Positions 1-8,475 are shown, counted from the stretch's first letter. The stretch is DNA of 46,077 bases from Oscillibacter sp. (GCF_028693505.1 NZ_JAQUVF010000019.1:1-46077), one strand, 5' to 3'. Program-made: numbers and translations. Notes: generated from the letters alone by a model not told the origin.

Positions 1-368
1 TTGAGGCCGTACTTCTTGCGCTCCTTCATACGGGGATCGCGGGTCAGGAAACCGGCCTTCTTCAGGATGGGACGGTTGTCCTCGCTGGCCAGCAGCAGGG
101 CGCGGGAGATGCCGTGGCGCAGAGCGCCGGCCTGGCCGGACACGCCGCCGCCGGTGACGGTGGCAACGATATCCATCTTGCCGGTGTTGCCGGTAGACTC
201 CAGGGGCTGACGGACGACCATCTTCAGCGTGTCCAGACCGAAGTACTCTTCGATGTCACGGCCATTGACGGTGATGGAGCCGGTGCCGTTGGGGAACAGA
301 TGGACGCGGGCCACGGAGGACTTCCGGCGGCCGGTACCATACAGATAAGGCTTCTTAGACTGATACAT
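1..368 (-). CDS. rpsI: 30S ribosomal protein S9, partial (C-terminus off the window)
   Basis: The reverse strand reads from an ATG at 368 without a stop to the window edge, giving 122 residues beginning [20 protein letters not shown]. The GTGRRK start, the [10 protein letters not shown] segment, the [20 protein letters not shown] core and the [15 protein letters not shown] tail are the hallmarks of ribosomal protein S9, which contacts the P-site tRNA in the small subunit. Only the last ten or so residues, the basic tail, are missing. It lies 15 bases downstream of rplM on the same strand, the universal rplM-rpsI pair. A GGAGG-type ribosome site (AGGAGGAGTAAAGAG) precedes the start, and the gene shares the rplM promoter. 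Confidence 0.97.
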   Translation of the reverse strand, partial: MYQSKKPYLYGTGRRKSSVARVHLFPNGTGSITVNGRDIEEYFGLDTLKMVVRQPLESTGNTGKMDIVATVTGGGVSGQAGALRHGISRALLLASEDNRPILKKAGFLTRDPRMKERKKYGL

Positions 369-383
369 TCTCTTTACTCCTCC

Positions 384-815
384 TTATTCGACGTCCAGAG
401 CGACGGGCTGCTGGGCCTGCTGCTCGTAGTTGGCGTCAGCGTAGATGTGCAGGCGCTTCAGAGAATCCTTGGCGACGGTGTTCTTCGGCATCATGCCGCG
501 AATTGCTACGCGCATAGCAACGTCGGGCTTCTCCTGCATCAGAATGCGGTAGGGAGTTTCCTTCAGGCCGCCCACCCAACCGGAGTGGGTGCGGTAGATC
601 TTCTGGGTGCCCTTGTTGCCGGTGAGCACTGCCTTGCCGGCGTTGATGATGATCACGTTGTCGCCGCAGTCGGCGTTGGGGGTGAAAGTGGGCTTGGTCT
701 TGCCGCGCAGCAGGTCGGCAGCCCGGACAGCGGTCTTGCCGAGGGGCTTGCCGGCGGCGTCCAGGATGTACCACTTGCGCTCAATGTTGGCCTTGCTTGC
801 CATAAAAGTGGACAT
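384..815 (-). CDS. rplM: 50S ribosomal protein L13
   Basis: This 143-residue protein matches the normal L13 length. Its start MSTFMASKANIERKWYILDA, the LGKTAVRAADLLRGK segment, the CGDNVIIINAGKAVLTGNK core and the AIRGMMPKNTVAKDSLKRL motif are diagnostic. L13 is an early-assembling protein of the large subunit. The ATG at 815 follows a clear GGAGG site. A second ATG four codons in is possible but the first has the better spacing. The gene is first in an operon with rpsI, driven by a near-consensus promoter at 891-919, with a short structured leader between promoter and gene that may serve autoregulation. Confidence 0.98.
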   Translation of the reverse strand: MSTFMASKANIERKWYILDAAGKPLGKTAVRAADLLRGKTKPTFTPNADCGDNVIIINAGKAVLTGNKGTQKIYRTHSGWVGGLKETPYRILMQEKPDVAMRVAIRGMMPKNTVAKDSLKRLHIYADANYEQQAQQPVALDVE

Positions 816-850
816 GGTGTTTCCTCCGATAGATATATTTGTATTTGCTT

Positions 851-883
851 TACAAATTAAGAGCTCCGGGTTAAAATCGGAGC
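851..883 (-). promoter_or_regulatory. Hairpin leader upstream of rplM, candidate L13-type autoregulatory leader
   Basis: In the minus-strand transcript, GCTCCG (883-878) pairs with CGGAGC (868-863) around a short loop, 48 bases before the rplM start. A further inverted repeat of ATTTGTA and TACAAAT follows closer to the ribosome site. Firmicutes often have an L13-binding leader at this place. The position fits, but I matched it only by location and hairpin shape, not to a family consensus. Confidence 0.35.
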
Positions 884-890
884 AAGGTTA

Positions 891-919
891 TTTATATCAC
901 GGTGGACAACTTCTGTCAA
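891..919 (-). promoter_or_regulatory. Sigma-A promoter for rplM-rpsI
   Basis: Reading the minus strand, TTGACA (919-914) is separated by exactly 17 bases from TATAAA (896-891). That is one mismatch from the perfect housekeeping promoter and fits a highly expressed ribosomal protein operon. Predicted transcription begins near 884, just before the leader hairpin. Confidence 0.85.
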
Positions 920-1020
920 CTGTAAATTCATTTAACAATATGAATTCTTTTGCTTTCTTCGATTTTCTTTAAAATGCTCTCAAATGCTCCCACCCTGTTT
1001 TTGGATTTTGGAGGTGGACG

Positions 1021-1581
1021 ATGAAACGAGAGACCGTGGAGCGGCTGCGTTTCCTGCTTTTCAGTATTGTGGTGCTGCTGTTTGCGGCGGGTTATCGGCC
1101 AACGATCTATGGAAACGACCCGGCGTCCATTGAGCGGTATATCATGGAAACGGCCGGGGAGCGGCTGGGGGACCATGTGGAGCTGCTGGCGGTGGAGGAT
1201 CGGGGCGAGGACCGCTTCGTGCTCTTCCGCCGCCAGCAGAAAAAACCGGACGATGTGTGGATCGTCCGGTTCCGGCAAAATGAAGGCGGGAAGTATGAGG
1301 CGTACAGCTCACGCCGTCCATACAGCATGTACTGCGCGCGTCCGGGCAGCCGGATCTACACGGAGTTTCTCACCGGCTGGGACGATGACCGGAGCGTTTA
1401 TTTTGTGGGCTGGAGCGAGAATCCGAAGGTGGAAACACTCTGGCTGCGCTTTGATGAGCAGCCGGAAATGACGCTGCCCATCAAGGAGAATCCGTCTTTG
1501 ACCATTCTGGAATTTCAGGCCGGGTACGGAGGATTCCACGCAAGCCATGAATTTCGGGACGCCCAGGGGAATGAAGTATAA
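1021..1581 (+). CDS. Hypothetical membrane-anchored protein
   Basis: This 186-residue protein has a charged N-terminus followed by one hydrophobic segment at about residues 10-24 (RFLLFSIVVLLFAAGY), which looks like a signal anchor or uncleaved signal peptide. The rest is soluble, rich in aromatic and acidic residues, with pieces such as FLTGWDDDRSVYFVGWSENP. There is no lipobox and I recognise no family. The ATG follows a strong TTGGAGGTGG ribosome site. It is transcribed away from rplM and towards bofA, so it seems to be a single-gene unit. Translation-quality features make it a convincing gene, but the function is unknown. Confidence 0.8.
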   Translation: MKRETVERLRFLLFSIVVLLFAAGYRPTIYGNDPASIERYIMETAGERLGDHVELLAVEDRGEDRFVLFRRQQKKPDDVWIVRFRQNEGGKYEAYSSRRPYSMYCARPGSRIYTEFLTGWDDDRSVYFVGWSENPKVETLWLRFDEQPEMTLPIKENPSLTILEFQAGYGGFHASHEFRDAQGNEV

Positions 1582-1587
1582 TATGTA

Positions 1588-1841
1588 CTAAAGAATCCAC
1601 TGCGTCAGCAGCAAAAGCACGAAACCCGGCAAACCGAGGACGCCGATGACCAGAGCGTTCCAGACATTCAGCCCCAGAGCGATCCCCGTGACGCCCGCCG
1701 TTGCATTCACGACCCAGAGAGCCAGAAAACCAAGAAGGGTGTTGCCCAAAAGACGCAGCGCAAGGCGCAGCGGCGCGCGAAAGACCCGCAGCAGGGCAAT
1801 GAGAAAAAAGCCTGCCAGCAGGCCCGCAATGATTTTTTGAC

Positions 1842-1851
<10 letters not shown>
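1588..1851 (-). CDS. bofA: Pro-sigma-K processing inhibitor BofA
   Basis: The 87-residue product is almost entirely hydrophobic, with two or three membrane segments, including LLAGFFLIALLRVF and LLGNTLLGFLALWVVNATA. The pattern LLGNTLLGFLALWVVN followed by GLNVWNALVIGVLGLPGFVLLLL is typical of BofA. In sporulating Bacillus, BofA holds the SpoIVFB protease inactive in the outer forespore membrane. A longer in-frame start exists at 1932, but the ATG at 1851 has a GGAGGAGG ribosome site seven bases away and gives the family length. It overlaps the end of the yaaL-like gene by ten bases, indicating coupled translation. Its presence supports a spore former. Confidence 0.85.
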
Positions 1852-2651
<800 letters not shown>

Positions 2652-2690
2652 TGTCTGTGCGCTGCAAAAATTTTACCGGCAGGGACCGGG

Positions 2691-2717
2691 CGATCCCGCG
2701 CTGCGCGGGATCGTTTT
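2691..2717 (+). terminator. Intrinsic terminator after tadA
   Basis: CGATCCCGCG (2691-2700) pairs perfectly with CGCGGGATCG (2704-2713) around a three-base loop, and four T residues follow. It lies 39 bases after the tadA stop and separates tadA from the sugar operon region. Confidence 0.8.
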
Positions 2718-3028
2718 GGCGAAAGATCGTCTATTATTTGACAATATTTCCGGAAATAAAAAAATATTCCCCCGAATTTTTGGTTCGCCGGTAAAAAGCA
2801 AAGAAGGAAACTGTTTATATTTAACAAATGTGACAAGGAGAGGTCAAAAAAATATTGCACATTGACCATATCTGTGCTATCGTGTACTTAACAAAAGCGA
2901 TGGCGCGGGCCAAGACCCCACAGTACAGGGACAAGTGGGGACAAAGCAAAAAGGTGCGCCGGACGAAGATGGCAAACAAGAGACATTCCCCAATGGCAGG
3001 TTTGTTGTTTGCCTCTGTTTTTTACCAG
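2718..3028. other. Non-coding regulatory region before the sugar operon
   Basis: No convincing gene lies here. It is more AT-rich than its surroundings. A perfect TTGACA (2738-2743) is followed by the 14-bp palindrome TATTTCCGGAAATA (2745-2758), with only a weak -10 (AATATT, 2763-2768) at 19-base spacing. Further down, TTGCAC (2855-2860) is 17 bases from TATCGT (2878-2883), and an overlapping TTGACC (2863-2868) is 17 bases from TACTTA (2886-2891). Either could be the operon promoter. This would leave a leader of about 300 bases containing both operators. Confidence 0.5.
2855..2891 (+). promoter_or_regulatory. Candidate promoter(s) of the sugar operon
   Basis: Two overlapping housekeeping-type promoters can be drawn: TTGCAC-17-TATCGT and TTGACC-17-TACTTA. 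Both have the right spacing but imperfect -10 boxes. They lie 140-170 bases upstream of the first operator, so repression would need a roadblock or looping. No better promoter was seen closer to the gene. Confidence 0.35.
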
Positions 3029-3048
3029 TTTCGTAAGCGCTTACGAAA
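3029..3048. promoter_or_regulatory. Palindromic LacI-family operator O1
   Basis: TTTCGTAAGCGCTTACGAAA is a perfect 20-bp palindrome with the central CG step typical of LacI/GalR-family sites. A near-identical copy lies 119 bp downstream next to the regulator start. The core resembles a catabolite-response element, but the flanking bases (C on the left, G on the right) differ, so a private operator for the adjacent LacI protein is more likely than a CcpA site. Confidence 0.85.
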
Positions 3049-3147
3049 TGCGCTGAAACCGGTGAAAGAAAGTCGAAGAAAGTTTTTTGAAGGCGGTTGT
3101 GTCCCGCTGCAAGCGGACGCTCGTTGCCGCTCTCTTTTTTCCCTTAG

Positions 3148-3167
3148 TTTCGTAAGCGCTTACGAAT
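3148..3167. promoter_or_regulatory. Palindromic LacI-family operator O2
   Basis: TTTCGTAAGCGCTTACGAAT repeats operator O1 with only the last base changed. It ends just before the ribosome site of the LacI-type regulator at 3187. Two identical sites bracketing the leader suggest autoregulation with cooperative or looped binding of a tetramer. Confidence 0.85.
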
Positions 3168-3186
3168 AATGGCGAGAGGTGTCGAA

Positions 3187-4266
3187 ATGAAAACGAAAGA
3201 GACGAAGCTGACCATCTATGATATCGCACAGGAGCTGCAAATTTCCATTGCCACCGTCAGCCGCGCGCTGAACGGGAAAGAGGATGTCAGCGAGGATACC
3301 AGAAAAAAGATTTTGGAAGCAGCGGAGGAAATGGGCTATAAAGCCAGCAAAACAGCTGCCAGCCTCTCTCGGAAGGAAAAACGGTTTGCGGCGCTGTTTC
3401 CGGATTTGATCCACGATTACGACAAGGAGGTCCGCAGAGGCATCCAGAAAGCGCTGGTGGATTTGCAGGACTATCACGTGAGCATGGAGATGCTGACGAT
3501 CCCCAGCGAGCCGGCAGCCTTTGCCGAGCGGCTGCAGGAGATGGCCTATCTCGGGTACGACGGCGTGCTGCTGGTTCCGCCGGAGGGGGAAAAAATTCTC
3601 TCGGAGCGGATTCGCCAGCTGAATCTTGGGAAGATGGCCGTGGTCACCATGACCACGGATCTGGATAAGGACGGCCGCCTTTTTACCGTCCAGAGCAACG
3701 GCCTCGTGGCCGGGCGCATGGCGGGCGAGCTGCTGGGAATGGTGCTGGGGCGGGGGAAAAAGGTGGCGCTGGTCACCGGCCAGCTGACGTCTCAGGTCCA
3801 TATTCGGACCGCCGAGGGCTTTCTCGCGGAGGTGGAACGCCAGGGCTTCTCCTTTGCGGGGATTTACGAGCACCACGACATGCCCCAGCGGGCCTACACG
3901 CTGGCGGAAAAGCTGATGAAAGAGCACCCGGATCTGGACGGCATCTACATGGCAACCGCCAACTCGGTGGCATTTTGCAACCATCTGGTGGAAATGGGCT
4001 ACGGCGGAAAGCTGAAAATCGTGGCTTCCGACGTGTTTCCGCAGATGATCGACTTTTTGAAATCCGGACTGGTCCTTGCCACCATCTTTCAAAATCCCTA
4101 TACGCAGGGCAGGCTTGCCACCAAATATCTGTTTGAGTATCTGACGGAGGGCAGAAAATTTGAAGGGACGGAGATTCTGCTGGACCCGCAGATCGTTTTG
4201 AAAAGCAATCTTGAGCTGTATGAGAAAAAGCTGCGCGGCGCCATGAACGAGGACATTTTGATCTGA
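3187..4266 (+). CDS. LacI-family transcriptional regulator of the sugar operon
   Basis: The 359-residue protein has an N-terminal LacI helix-turn-helix (TIYDIAQELQISIATVSRALNG, then DVSEDTRKKILEAAEEMGY hinge region) and a periplasmic-binding-protein-like effector domain from about residue 65 onward (FAALFPDLIHDYDKEVRRGIQKAL, GYDGVLLVPPEGEK, GKLKIVASDVFPQM). Such proteins repress transport and catabolic genes until a sugar binds. An ATG at 3169 is in frame but lacks a ribosome site and sits inside operator O2; the ATG at 3187 follows GAGAGGTG. The gene heads the operon, and the two operators just upstream point to autoregulation. The likely inducer is the substrate of the ABC importer that follows. 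Confidence 0.93.
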   Translation: MKTKETKLTIYDIAQELQISIATVSRALNGKEDVSEDTRKKILEAAEEMGYKASKTAASLSRKEKRFAALFPDLIHDYDKEVRRGIQKALVDLQDYHVSMEMLTIPSEPAAFAERLQEMAYLGYDGVLLVPPEGEKILSERIRQLNLGKMAVVTMTTDLDKDGRLFTVQSNGLVAGRMAGELLGMVLGRGKKVALVTGQLTSQVHIRTAEGFLAEVERQGFSFAGIYEHHDMPQRAYTLAEKLMKEHPDLDGIYMATANSVAFCNHLVEMGYGGKLKIVASDVFPQMIDFLKSGLVLATIFQNPYTQGRLATKYLFEYLTEGRKFEGTEILLDPQIVLKSNLELYEKKLRGAMNEDILI

Positions 4267-4584
4267 GACCACAACCTGGAAAATACCGGAGAATGCGGGG
4301 AAGATTGATGAAAGGAAGGAGGGGTTGCACCCAAAATACGAAAGGTGGGCGGGACTGTCCCGCATAATGGGAACCGCAAAGGGCGGCAGAGGGCGCCGCC
4401 GAATTGTCTTGATAGACTCCAAAGCGGCCACAGCGTACATCAGTTTCAAGCAGGCAAAAGATACCCCCCACATCTCTCTTCGTGTTTTGAAAAAGCTCTT
4501 GCATGAACCCTGGACGAACAAACTTGGATATGCTGCGCGGAGGACCCCAAGAGAGGAAGCGCCGGGCAGCGGAAAGGTATGGTC
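4267..4584. other. Intergenic leader between regulator and ABC importer
   Basis: About 318 bases hold no convincing gene. Two inverted repeats are visible: GCGGGA/TCCCGC (4349-4354 with 4358-4363) and GGCGGC/GCCGCC (4382-4387 with 4395-4400). Neither is followed by a T run, so they are not clear terminators. No copy of the operator palindrome and no strong promoter were found. The last 24 bases carry the ribosome site of the binding protein, inside an 18-base sequence repeated at 7439. Confidence 0.5.
4561..4578 (+). repeat. 18-base direct repeat, copy 1 (ribosome-binding leader)
   Basis: GCCGGGCAGCGGAAAGGT occurs here directly before the binding-protein start and again, identical, at 7439-7456 before the first permease. 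The GGAAAGGT end would act as the ribosome site in both places. Confidence 0.7.
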
Positions 4585-5670
4585 ATGAAAATGAAAAAAA
4601 GCTTGAAAGCGTTGGCACTGGCACTGGCACTGGTCATGACGATGTCCCTGGCGGGCTGTGGGTCCAAGGAGGAAGCCCCTGCCGCCAATCCTGAAAAGCA
4701 GGAGGGCACGGCGGAGCCGGCGAAGGACTTCAACCCCGAGGACTACTACGTTGCCATCTGCATGGACAACATGAACCACCCCGTCCACCGCATTGTCCAG
4801 CTGGGCTTTTTGAAGGCCGCCGAGGCGCTGGGCTATACCAATGCGAAGGTCATCGGTACCGAGGGCGGCGACACCAGCGAGGCGTTTGCGGCGGCGGAGG
4901 CCTTTGCGGCGGAAGGCGGCAACGGTCTGCTGCTCTGGTCCGGCGACTCCAGCGGCTATGAGACCATTGCCAGCTGCGCAAGTCAGGGCGTGGTCGTGGG
5001 TATCCCCCACTTCAACCACAAGCAGGCGGACGGCAAGTACCCCGAGGGTCTGGCCTTCAACATGGCCTGTGACCCCACGCTCTACGGCAAGCAGGTCGCC
5101 GAGCTGATGGCCAAGAATCTGGACGGCAAGTCCGGCAGCGTGGCGCTGACGCAAAACACCAAGAACGTGACGGAAAACGCCGCCACCGATTCCTTTCGCA
5201 AGACCTGGGACTCCCTGAACGGTACTTATGATCTCGGCAAAATCACCGTGCTGGATGTGCAGCTGGAAGGCGGCGTGGTGGATGCCGCCACAGCGACCAA
5301 CCTCGCCATCATTCAGGCGCATTCCGATATCATCGGCGCCTTCGGCACCACCGGCAACTCCCCCATCACCTGGGCGGACGCCGCCACCAAGGCCGGTAAG
5401 GCAGACGGCGAGATCTTCATCGTCGGCATGGACTCCACCGAGGCCAACCTCGATTATCTGGAGGCCGGCAAGGTGCAGGCCATCGTGGCCCAGCCCCTCT
5501 ATGACGAGGCTTACAAGACCATGGAATATCTGGATACCATTTTCCGCGGCGGCACCGTTCCGGAGTGGACGGATCTGGAAGCGCCCGTTGTGACGGCAGA
5601 CGGCGAGGGCAAAAACGGCATGGAGTTCCATCGCGAGATCGCCAAGCAGGTGCAGGAATTCTTTAAATAA
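4585..5670 (+). CDS. Sugar ABC transporter substrate-binding lipoprotein
   Basis: The 361-residue protein starts with a lipoprotein signal (about residues 1-24, lipobox SLAGC with Cys25), followed by an acidic, alanine/proline-rich linker. The body is a ribose/galactose-type binding protein: YYVAICMDNMNHPVHRIVQLGFLKAAEALGY at the first strand, an EGGDTSEAFAAAEAF segment, and a IVGMDSTEANLDYLEAGKVQAIVAQP C-terminal ligand pocket region. It would capture the substrate outside the membrane and deliver it to the permeases. The start at 4585 is chosen because GGAAAGGT lies six bases away; ATG 4579 is too close. A strong hairpin follows the gene, probably to stabilise its part of the message, as binding proteins are needed in excess. 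Confidence 0.92.
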   Translation: MKMKKSLKALALALALVMTMSLAGCGSKEEAPAANPEKQEGTAEPAKDFNPEDYYVAICMDNMNHPVHRIVQLGFLKAAEALGYTNAKVIGTEGGDTSEAFAAAEAFAAEGGNGLLLWSGDSSGYETIASCASQGVVVGIPHFNHKQADGKYPEGLAFNMACDPTLYGKQVAELMAKNLDGKSGSVALTQNTKNVTENAATDSFRKTWDSLNGTYDLGKITVLDVQLEGGVVDAATATNLAIIQAHSDIIGAFGTTGNSPITWADAATKAGKADGEIFIVGMDSTEANLDYLEAGKVQAIVAQPLYDEAYKTMEYLDTIFRGGTVPEWTDLEAPVVTADGEGKNGMEFHREIAKQVQEFFK

Positions 5671-5690
5671 GAAACGCGGTTGAATCTCCC

Positions 5691-5729
5691 GAGAGGGTGT
5701 TACAAGGGCTCTCCCGGTAACACCCTCTC
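5691..5729 (+). other. Intercistronic stem-loop after the binding-protein gene
   Basis: GAGAGGGTGTTAC (5691-5703) pairs perfectly over 13 bases with GTAACACCCTCTC (5717-5729). The loop is 13 bases. No T run follows, so full termination is unlikely. Hairpins in this place are known in other ABC operons to protect the upstream binding-protein mRNA and to lower expression of the genes that follow. Confidence 0.75.
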
Positions 5730-5789
5730 AGCATTCACAAAGCGCGTTGCAAGGTGAACGGAAGCACACGGACCGGGGAAGGGGAAGTT

Positions 5790-7373
5790 ATGGAGACGAA
5801 CTATGTGCTGGAAGCCGTAAATATCACAAAGCGGTTTCCCGGCGTGCTGGCAAACGACGCGGTTTGCCTGAACGTCAAATACGGCGAAGTACTGGGTCTG
5901 ATCGGCGAAAACGGCGCCGGAAAGTCCACGCTGCTCAAAATGTTAAATGGGATATACCCCAGCGGTTCTTATGAGGGATCGTTGGTTTTGGAGGGGACGG
6001 AGATTAAGCCGTCCAGCCCGCTGGACGCCATCCGTCAGGGAATCGGCTACGTGCCGCAGGAGACGAACGTGCTGAAAAACTTCAGCGTGGCGGAAAATAT
6101 CTATATGTCGAATCTCCGTCTGGAATCGTTGCAGGTCCAGGGCCGTCATTCCAAAAACCCGTTTGTGGATTTTGGAAAACTATATCAGGCCTGCACGGAG
6201 CTGCTCAAAGACAATAAAATCGATTTGGACCCGAAGGCGGACGTGCGGAAGCTGTCCGTCGGTCAGCAGCAGATGCTGATGATCGCCCGGGCGCTGGCGA
6301 CCAAGCCGAAGGTCCTCATTTTGGATGAGCCTACCACCTCCCTTTCCGCCAGCGATGTGGAGAGCCTGTTCGAGGTGGTGCGAAACTTAAAAGAGCACGG
6401 CACCAGCATCATTTTCGTGACCCACAAGCTGGAGGAGATTCTGGAGCTGACCGACCGGGTCACCATTTTGCGGGACGGCAGGAATATCAGTACCTATAAA
6501 AAGGCGGAGTACGACACCATGCGGATCATCGCCGATATGATCGGCCGCCAGATGTCCGACCTGTATCCCACGCGAGACAACCCCGTCGGGGAGGAAATCT
6601 TCCGGGTGGAGGGCCTCACGGTGGAGCATCCCTACATCGCAAACCGGGATTTGATCCACGAGGTCTCCTTCTCCGTCCACTCCGGCGAGGTGCTGGGCCT
6701 TGGCGGGCTGGTGGGCGCGGGCCGGTCCGAGGTGTGCTCGGCCATTTACGGCATGATGCCCCTGAAGTCCGGCAAAATCTTTCTCGATCAAAAGGAAATC
6801 CACATCCGTACCACGGAGGACGCCGTACGCCACGGCATCAGCATGGTCAGCGAGGACCGCAAGCGCTACGGCTTGAACTTCAGCTGGGACATCCAGAAGA
6901 ACATCGTCATTTCCAATTTGAAGGCGGTGAGCCACGCCTGCTTTGTGCTCCGGCAGAAGATCAGGGGGCGCGCGGAGCCTTATTTTCAGGACCTGCGCAT
7001 CAAAGCGCCCAGCCTCAATACCCGGGTCGCCACGCTTTCCGGCGGAAACCAGCAAAAGGTGGTCATCGCCCGGGCGCTGAACACGGAGCCGAAGGTCATC
7101 ATCCTCGACGAGCCCACCAAGGGCATCGACGTGGGGTCGAAGAACGAAATCTATCAGCTGATCAATCAGCTCAGCGCCACCGGAGCCGCCATCATCATCA
7201 TCTCCTCCGACCTTCCCGAGCTGATCGCCATGAGCGACCGAATGGTAATTATGGCGGAGGGGCGGGTGGCCGGCGAGCTACAAAAGGACGAGGCCAAGGA
7301 GATCCGGATCATGCAGCTGGCGACCAAGACCTTCCGGAATGAGGAAAAACGGGAACAGCAGGCGGCGGTTTGA
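5790..7373 (+). CDS. Sugar ABC transporter ATP-binding protein (RbsA/MglA type, two ATPase domains)
   Basis: The 527-residue protein contains two fused ABC domains, as in ribose and galactose importers. Domain one has a perfect Walker A (GENGAGKST, residues 39-47), signature LSVGQQQ and Walker B VLILDEPT. Domain two has the degenerate first motif typical of this family (GLGGLVGAGRSEVCSAIYG), signature LSGGNQQK and Walker B VIILDEPTKGIDVGSK. It energises uptake through the two permeases encoded next. The ATG at 5790 follows GGGGAAGGGGA; a GTG at 5754 has no comparable site. It lies 119 bases after the binding-protein gene, behind a stem-loop. Confidence 0.95.
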   Translation: METNYVLEAVNITKRFPGVLANDAVCLNVKYGEVLGLIGENGAGKSTLLKMLNGIYPSGSYEGSLVLEGTEIKPSSPLDAIRQGIGYVPQETNVLKNFSVAENIYMSNLRLESLQVQGRHSKNPFVDFGKLYQACTELLKDNKIDLDPKADVRKLSVGQQQMLMIARALATKPKVLILDEPTTSLSASDVESLFEVVRNLKEHGTSIIFVTHKLEEILELTDRVTILRDGRNISTYKKAEYDTMRIIADMIGRQMSDLYPTRDNPVGEEIFRVEGLTVEHPYIANRDLIHEVSFSVHSGEVLGLGGLVGAGRSEVCSAIYGMMPLKSGKIFLDQKEIHIRTTEDAVRHGISMVSEDRKRYGLNFSWDIQKNIVISNLKAVSHACFVLRQKIRGRAEPYFQDLRIKAPSLNTRVATLSGGNQQKVVIARALNTEPKVIILDEPTKGIDVGSKNEIYQLINQLSATGAAIIIISSDLPELIAMSDRMVIMAEGRVAGELQKDEAKEIRIMQLATKTFRNEEKREQQAAV

Positions 7374-7438
7374 GCGCATGCCTCCGAAAATCGAATGATG
7401 CTGCGGGAAGGGCGCGCCGTCGTTTGCGCTTCGGGCCT

Positions 7439-7456
7439 GCCGGGCAGCGGAAAGGT
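7439..7456 (+). repeat. 18-base direct repeat, copy 2 (ribosome-binding leader)
   Basis: Identical to 4561-4578. Here the GGAAAGGT end is nine bases before the ATG of the first permease. Sequence on either side of the two copies does not match. Confidence 0.7.
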
Positions 7457-7464
7457 GCAGTCAT

Positions 7465-8454
7465 ATGATGAGACTAAAAGAAAGAAACGAGCGTTCGGGA
7501 CTCGGGCTGAAGCTGCTGCTGACGCCGGAATTCGGAATTTTGATCCCGATTTTAATCGTATGCGTCATCACAACCATTTTGAAACCCAACTTCCTCACAT
7601 GGAAATACATCTCTTCCATTCTGGTGGGCAGCGTTTTCATCGGAGCCGCCACCATGGGAGAATCGCTGGTGATCATGGCAGGCGAGATCGACCTGTCCGT
7701 GGGCATGAACGGGTGCCTGGCGGGCGTCATGTGCGGCATTGCCGCCAGCCAGTGGGGGCTGGGGTTGGTCCCCTGCGTGCTGATCTGCCTGCTCACCGGC
7801 GCGGTGGTGGGGGCGCTCAACGGCGTTTGCGTCTGCTATCTGGGCCTGAGCAGCTGGATCACCACGCTGGCCACGCAGTTTATCTGTCAGGGCCTTGCGG
7901 TGACCATCTCCCAGGGAGAGCCGCAGTCCATCGCGTCGCTTGGATTGTCCTCCGTCACAAGAGCCAAGCCCTTGGGGCTGAGCTGGCTGTTCTTCGTCTT
8001 TGTGCTGCTGATCGTTTTGCTGGATGTGCTGATCCGGCGGACCCGGTACGGGTACTCGCTGCGCTCCGTGGGCGGCAATCAGGAGGCCTCGGTGATGGCA
8101 GGGCTGAACGCAAGACGCATCAAGCTCATTGCCTTTATCCTTGCCGGTACGTTTGCGGCGGTGGGCGGACTCTTTGATACGCTGAACGCCGGCGCTGCCA
8201 ACGCGGCATTTGGAAGCGGCAGAGAGTTCCGGGCCATCATCTGCTGCGCCATCGGCGGCATTTCCATGACCGGCGGCGCGGGCTCCGCCTTTGGCATTGC
8301 GCTGGGCGTGCTGCTGTTCCACACGCTCTGGTACTGCCTGCGGATTCTGGACGTCAATACAAACCTGCAGCTGGTGCTCATCGGCCTGATTCTGGTGCTG
8401 TCCGTCATTATGGACATTCAGCGCAAGCGGCTGGAAGCACGCAAGCTTGTCTGA
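7465..8454 (+). CDS. Sugar ABC transporter permease 1 (RbsC type)
   Basis: This 329-residue membrane protein has about nine to ten hydrophobic segments, beginning near residue 23 (FGILIPILIVCVITTILKP). Family motifs include GESLVIMAGEIDLSVG near the first periplasmic loop, RTRYGYSLRSVGGNQEASVMAGLN (the cytoplasmic coupling loop that contacts the ATPase) and EFRAIICCAIGGISMTGGAGS. These are typical of the ribose/xylose/autoinducer-2 permease family. Start may be 7465 or the next codon 7468. It is followed after 21 bases by a second, different permease, so the channel is probably a heterodimer. Confidence 0.93.
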   Translation: MMRLKERNERSGLGLKLLLTPEFGILIPILIVCVITTILKPNFLTWKYISSILVGSVFIGAATMGESLVIMAGEIDLSVGMNGCLAGVMCGIAASQWGLGLVPCVLICLLTGAVVGALNGVCVCYLGLSSWITTLATQFICQGLAVTISQGEPQSIASLGLSSVTRAKPLGLSWLFFVFVLLIVLLDVLIRRTRYGYSLRSVGGNQEASVMAGLNARRIKLIAFILAGTFAAVGGLFDTLNAGAANAAFGSGREFRAIICCAIGGISMTGGAGSAFGIALGVLLFHTLWYCLRILDVNTNLQLVLIGLILVLSVIMDIQRKRLEARKLV

Positions 8455-8475
8455 CCCGGGCTGGAAGGAGGATGA

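Noticed and set aside
3033-3044. Operator core read as a CcpA catabolite-response element
   Set aside because: Core matches in part, but the flanking TG/CA bases of the consensus are replaced, and two copies beside a LacI gene favour a private operator.
2855-3169. TTG-started frame of 104 codons with an AAGGAGAGG upstream
   Set aside because: It covers both operators and ends at the regulator start; the translation is basic and random-looking, and the Shine-Dalgarno distance is long. Kept as leader sequence.
4349-4400. Two GC-rich inverted repeats as terminators
   Set aside because: No T run follows either repeat.
4325-4588. Plus-strand frame between the regulator and the binding protein
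   Set aside because: No ribosome site and no family similarity; overlaps the binding-protein start.
3160-5631. Very long antisense open frame opposite the regulator and binding-protein genes
   Set aside because: It mirrors two clear genes, has no family features and is a by-product of GC-rich codon use.
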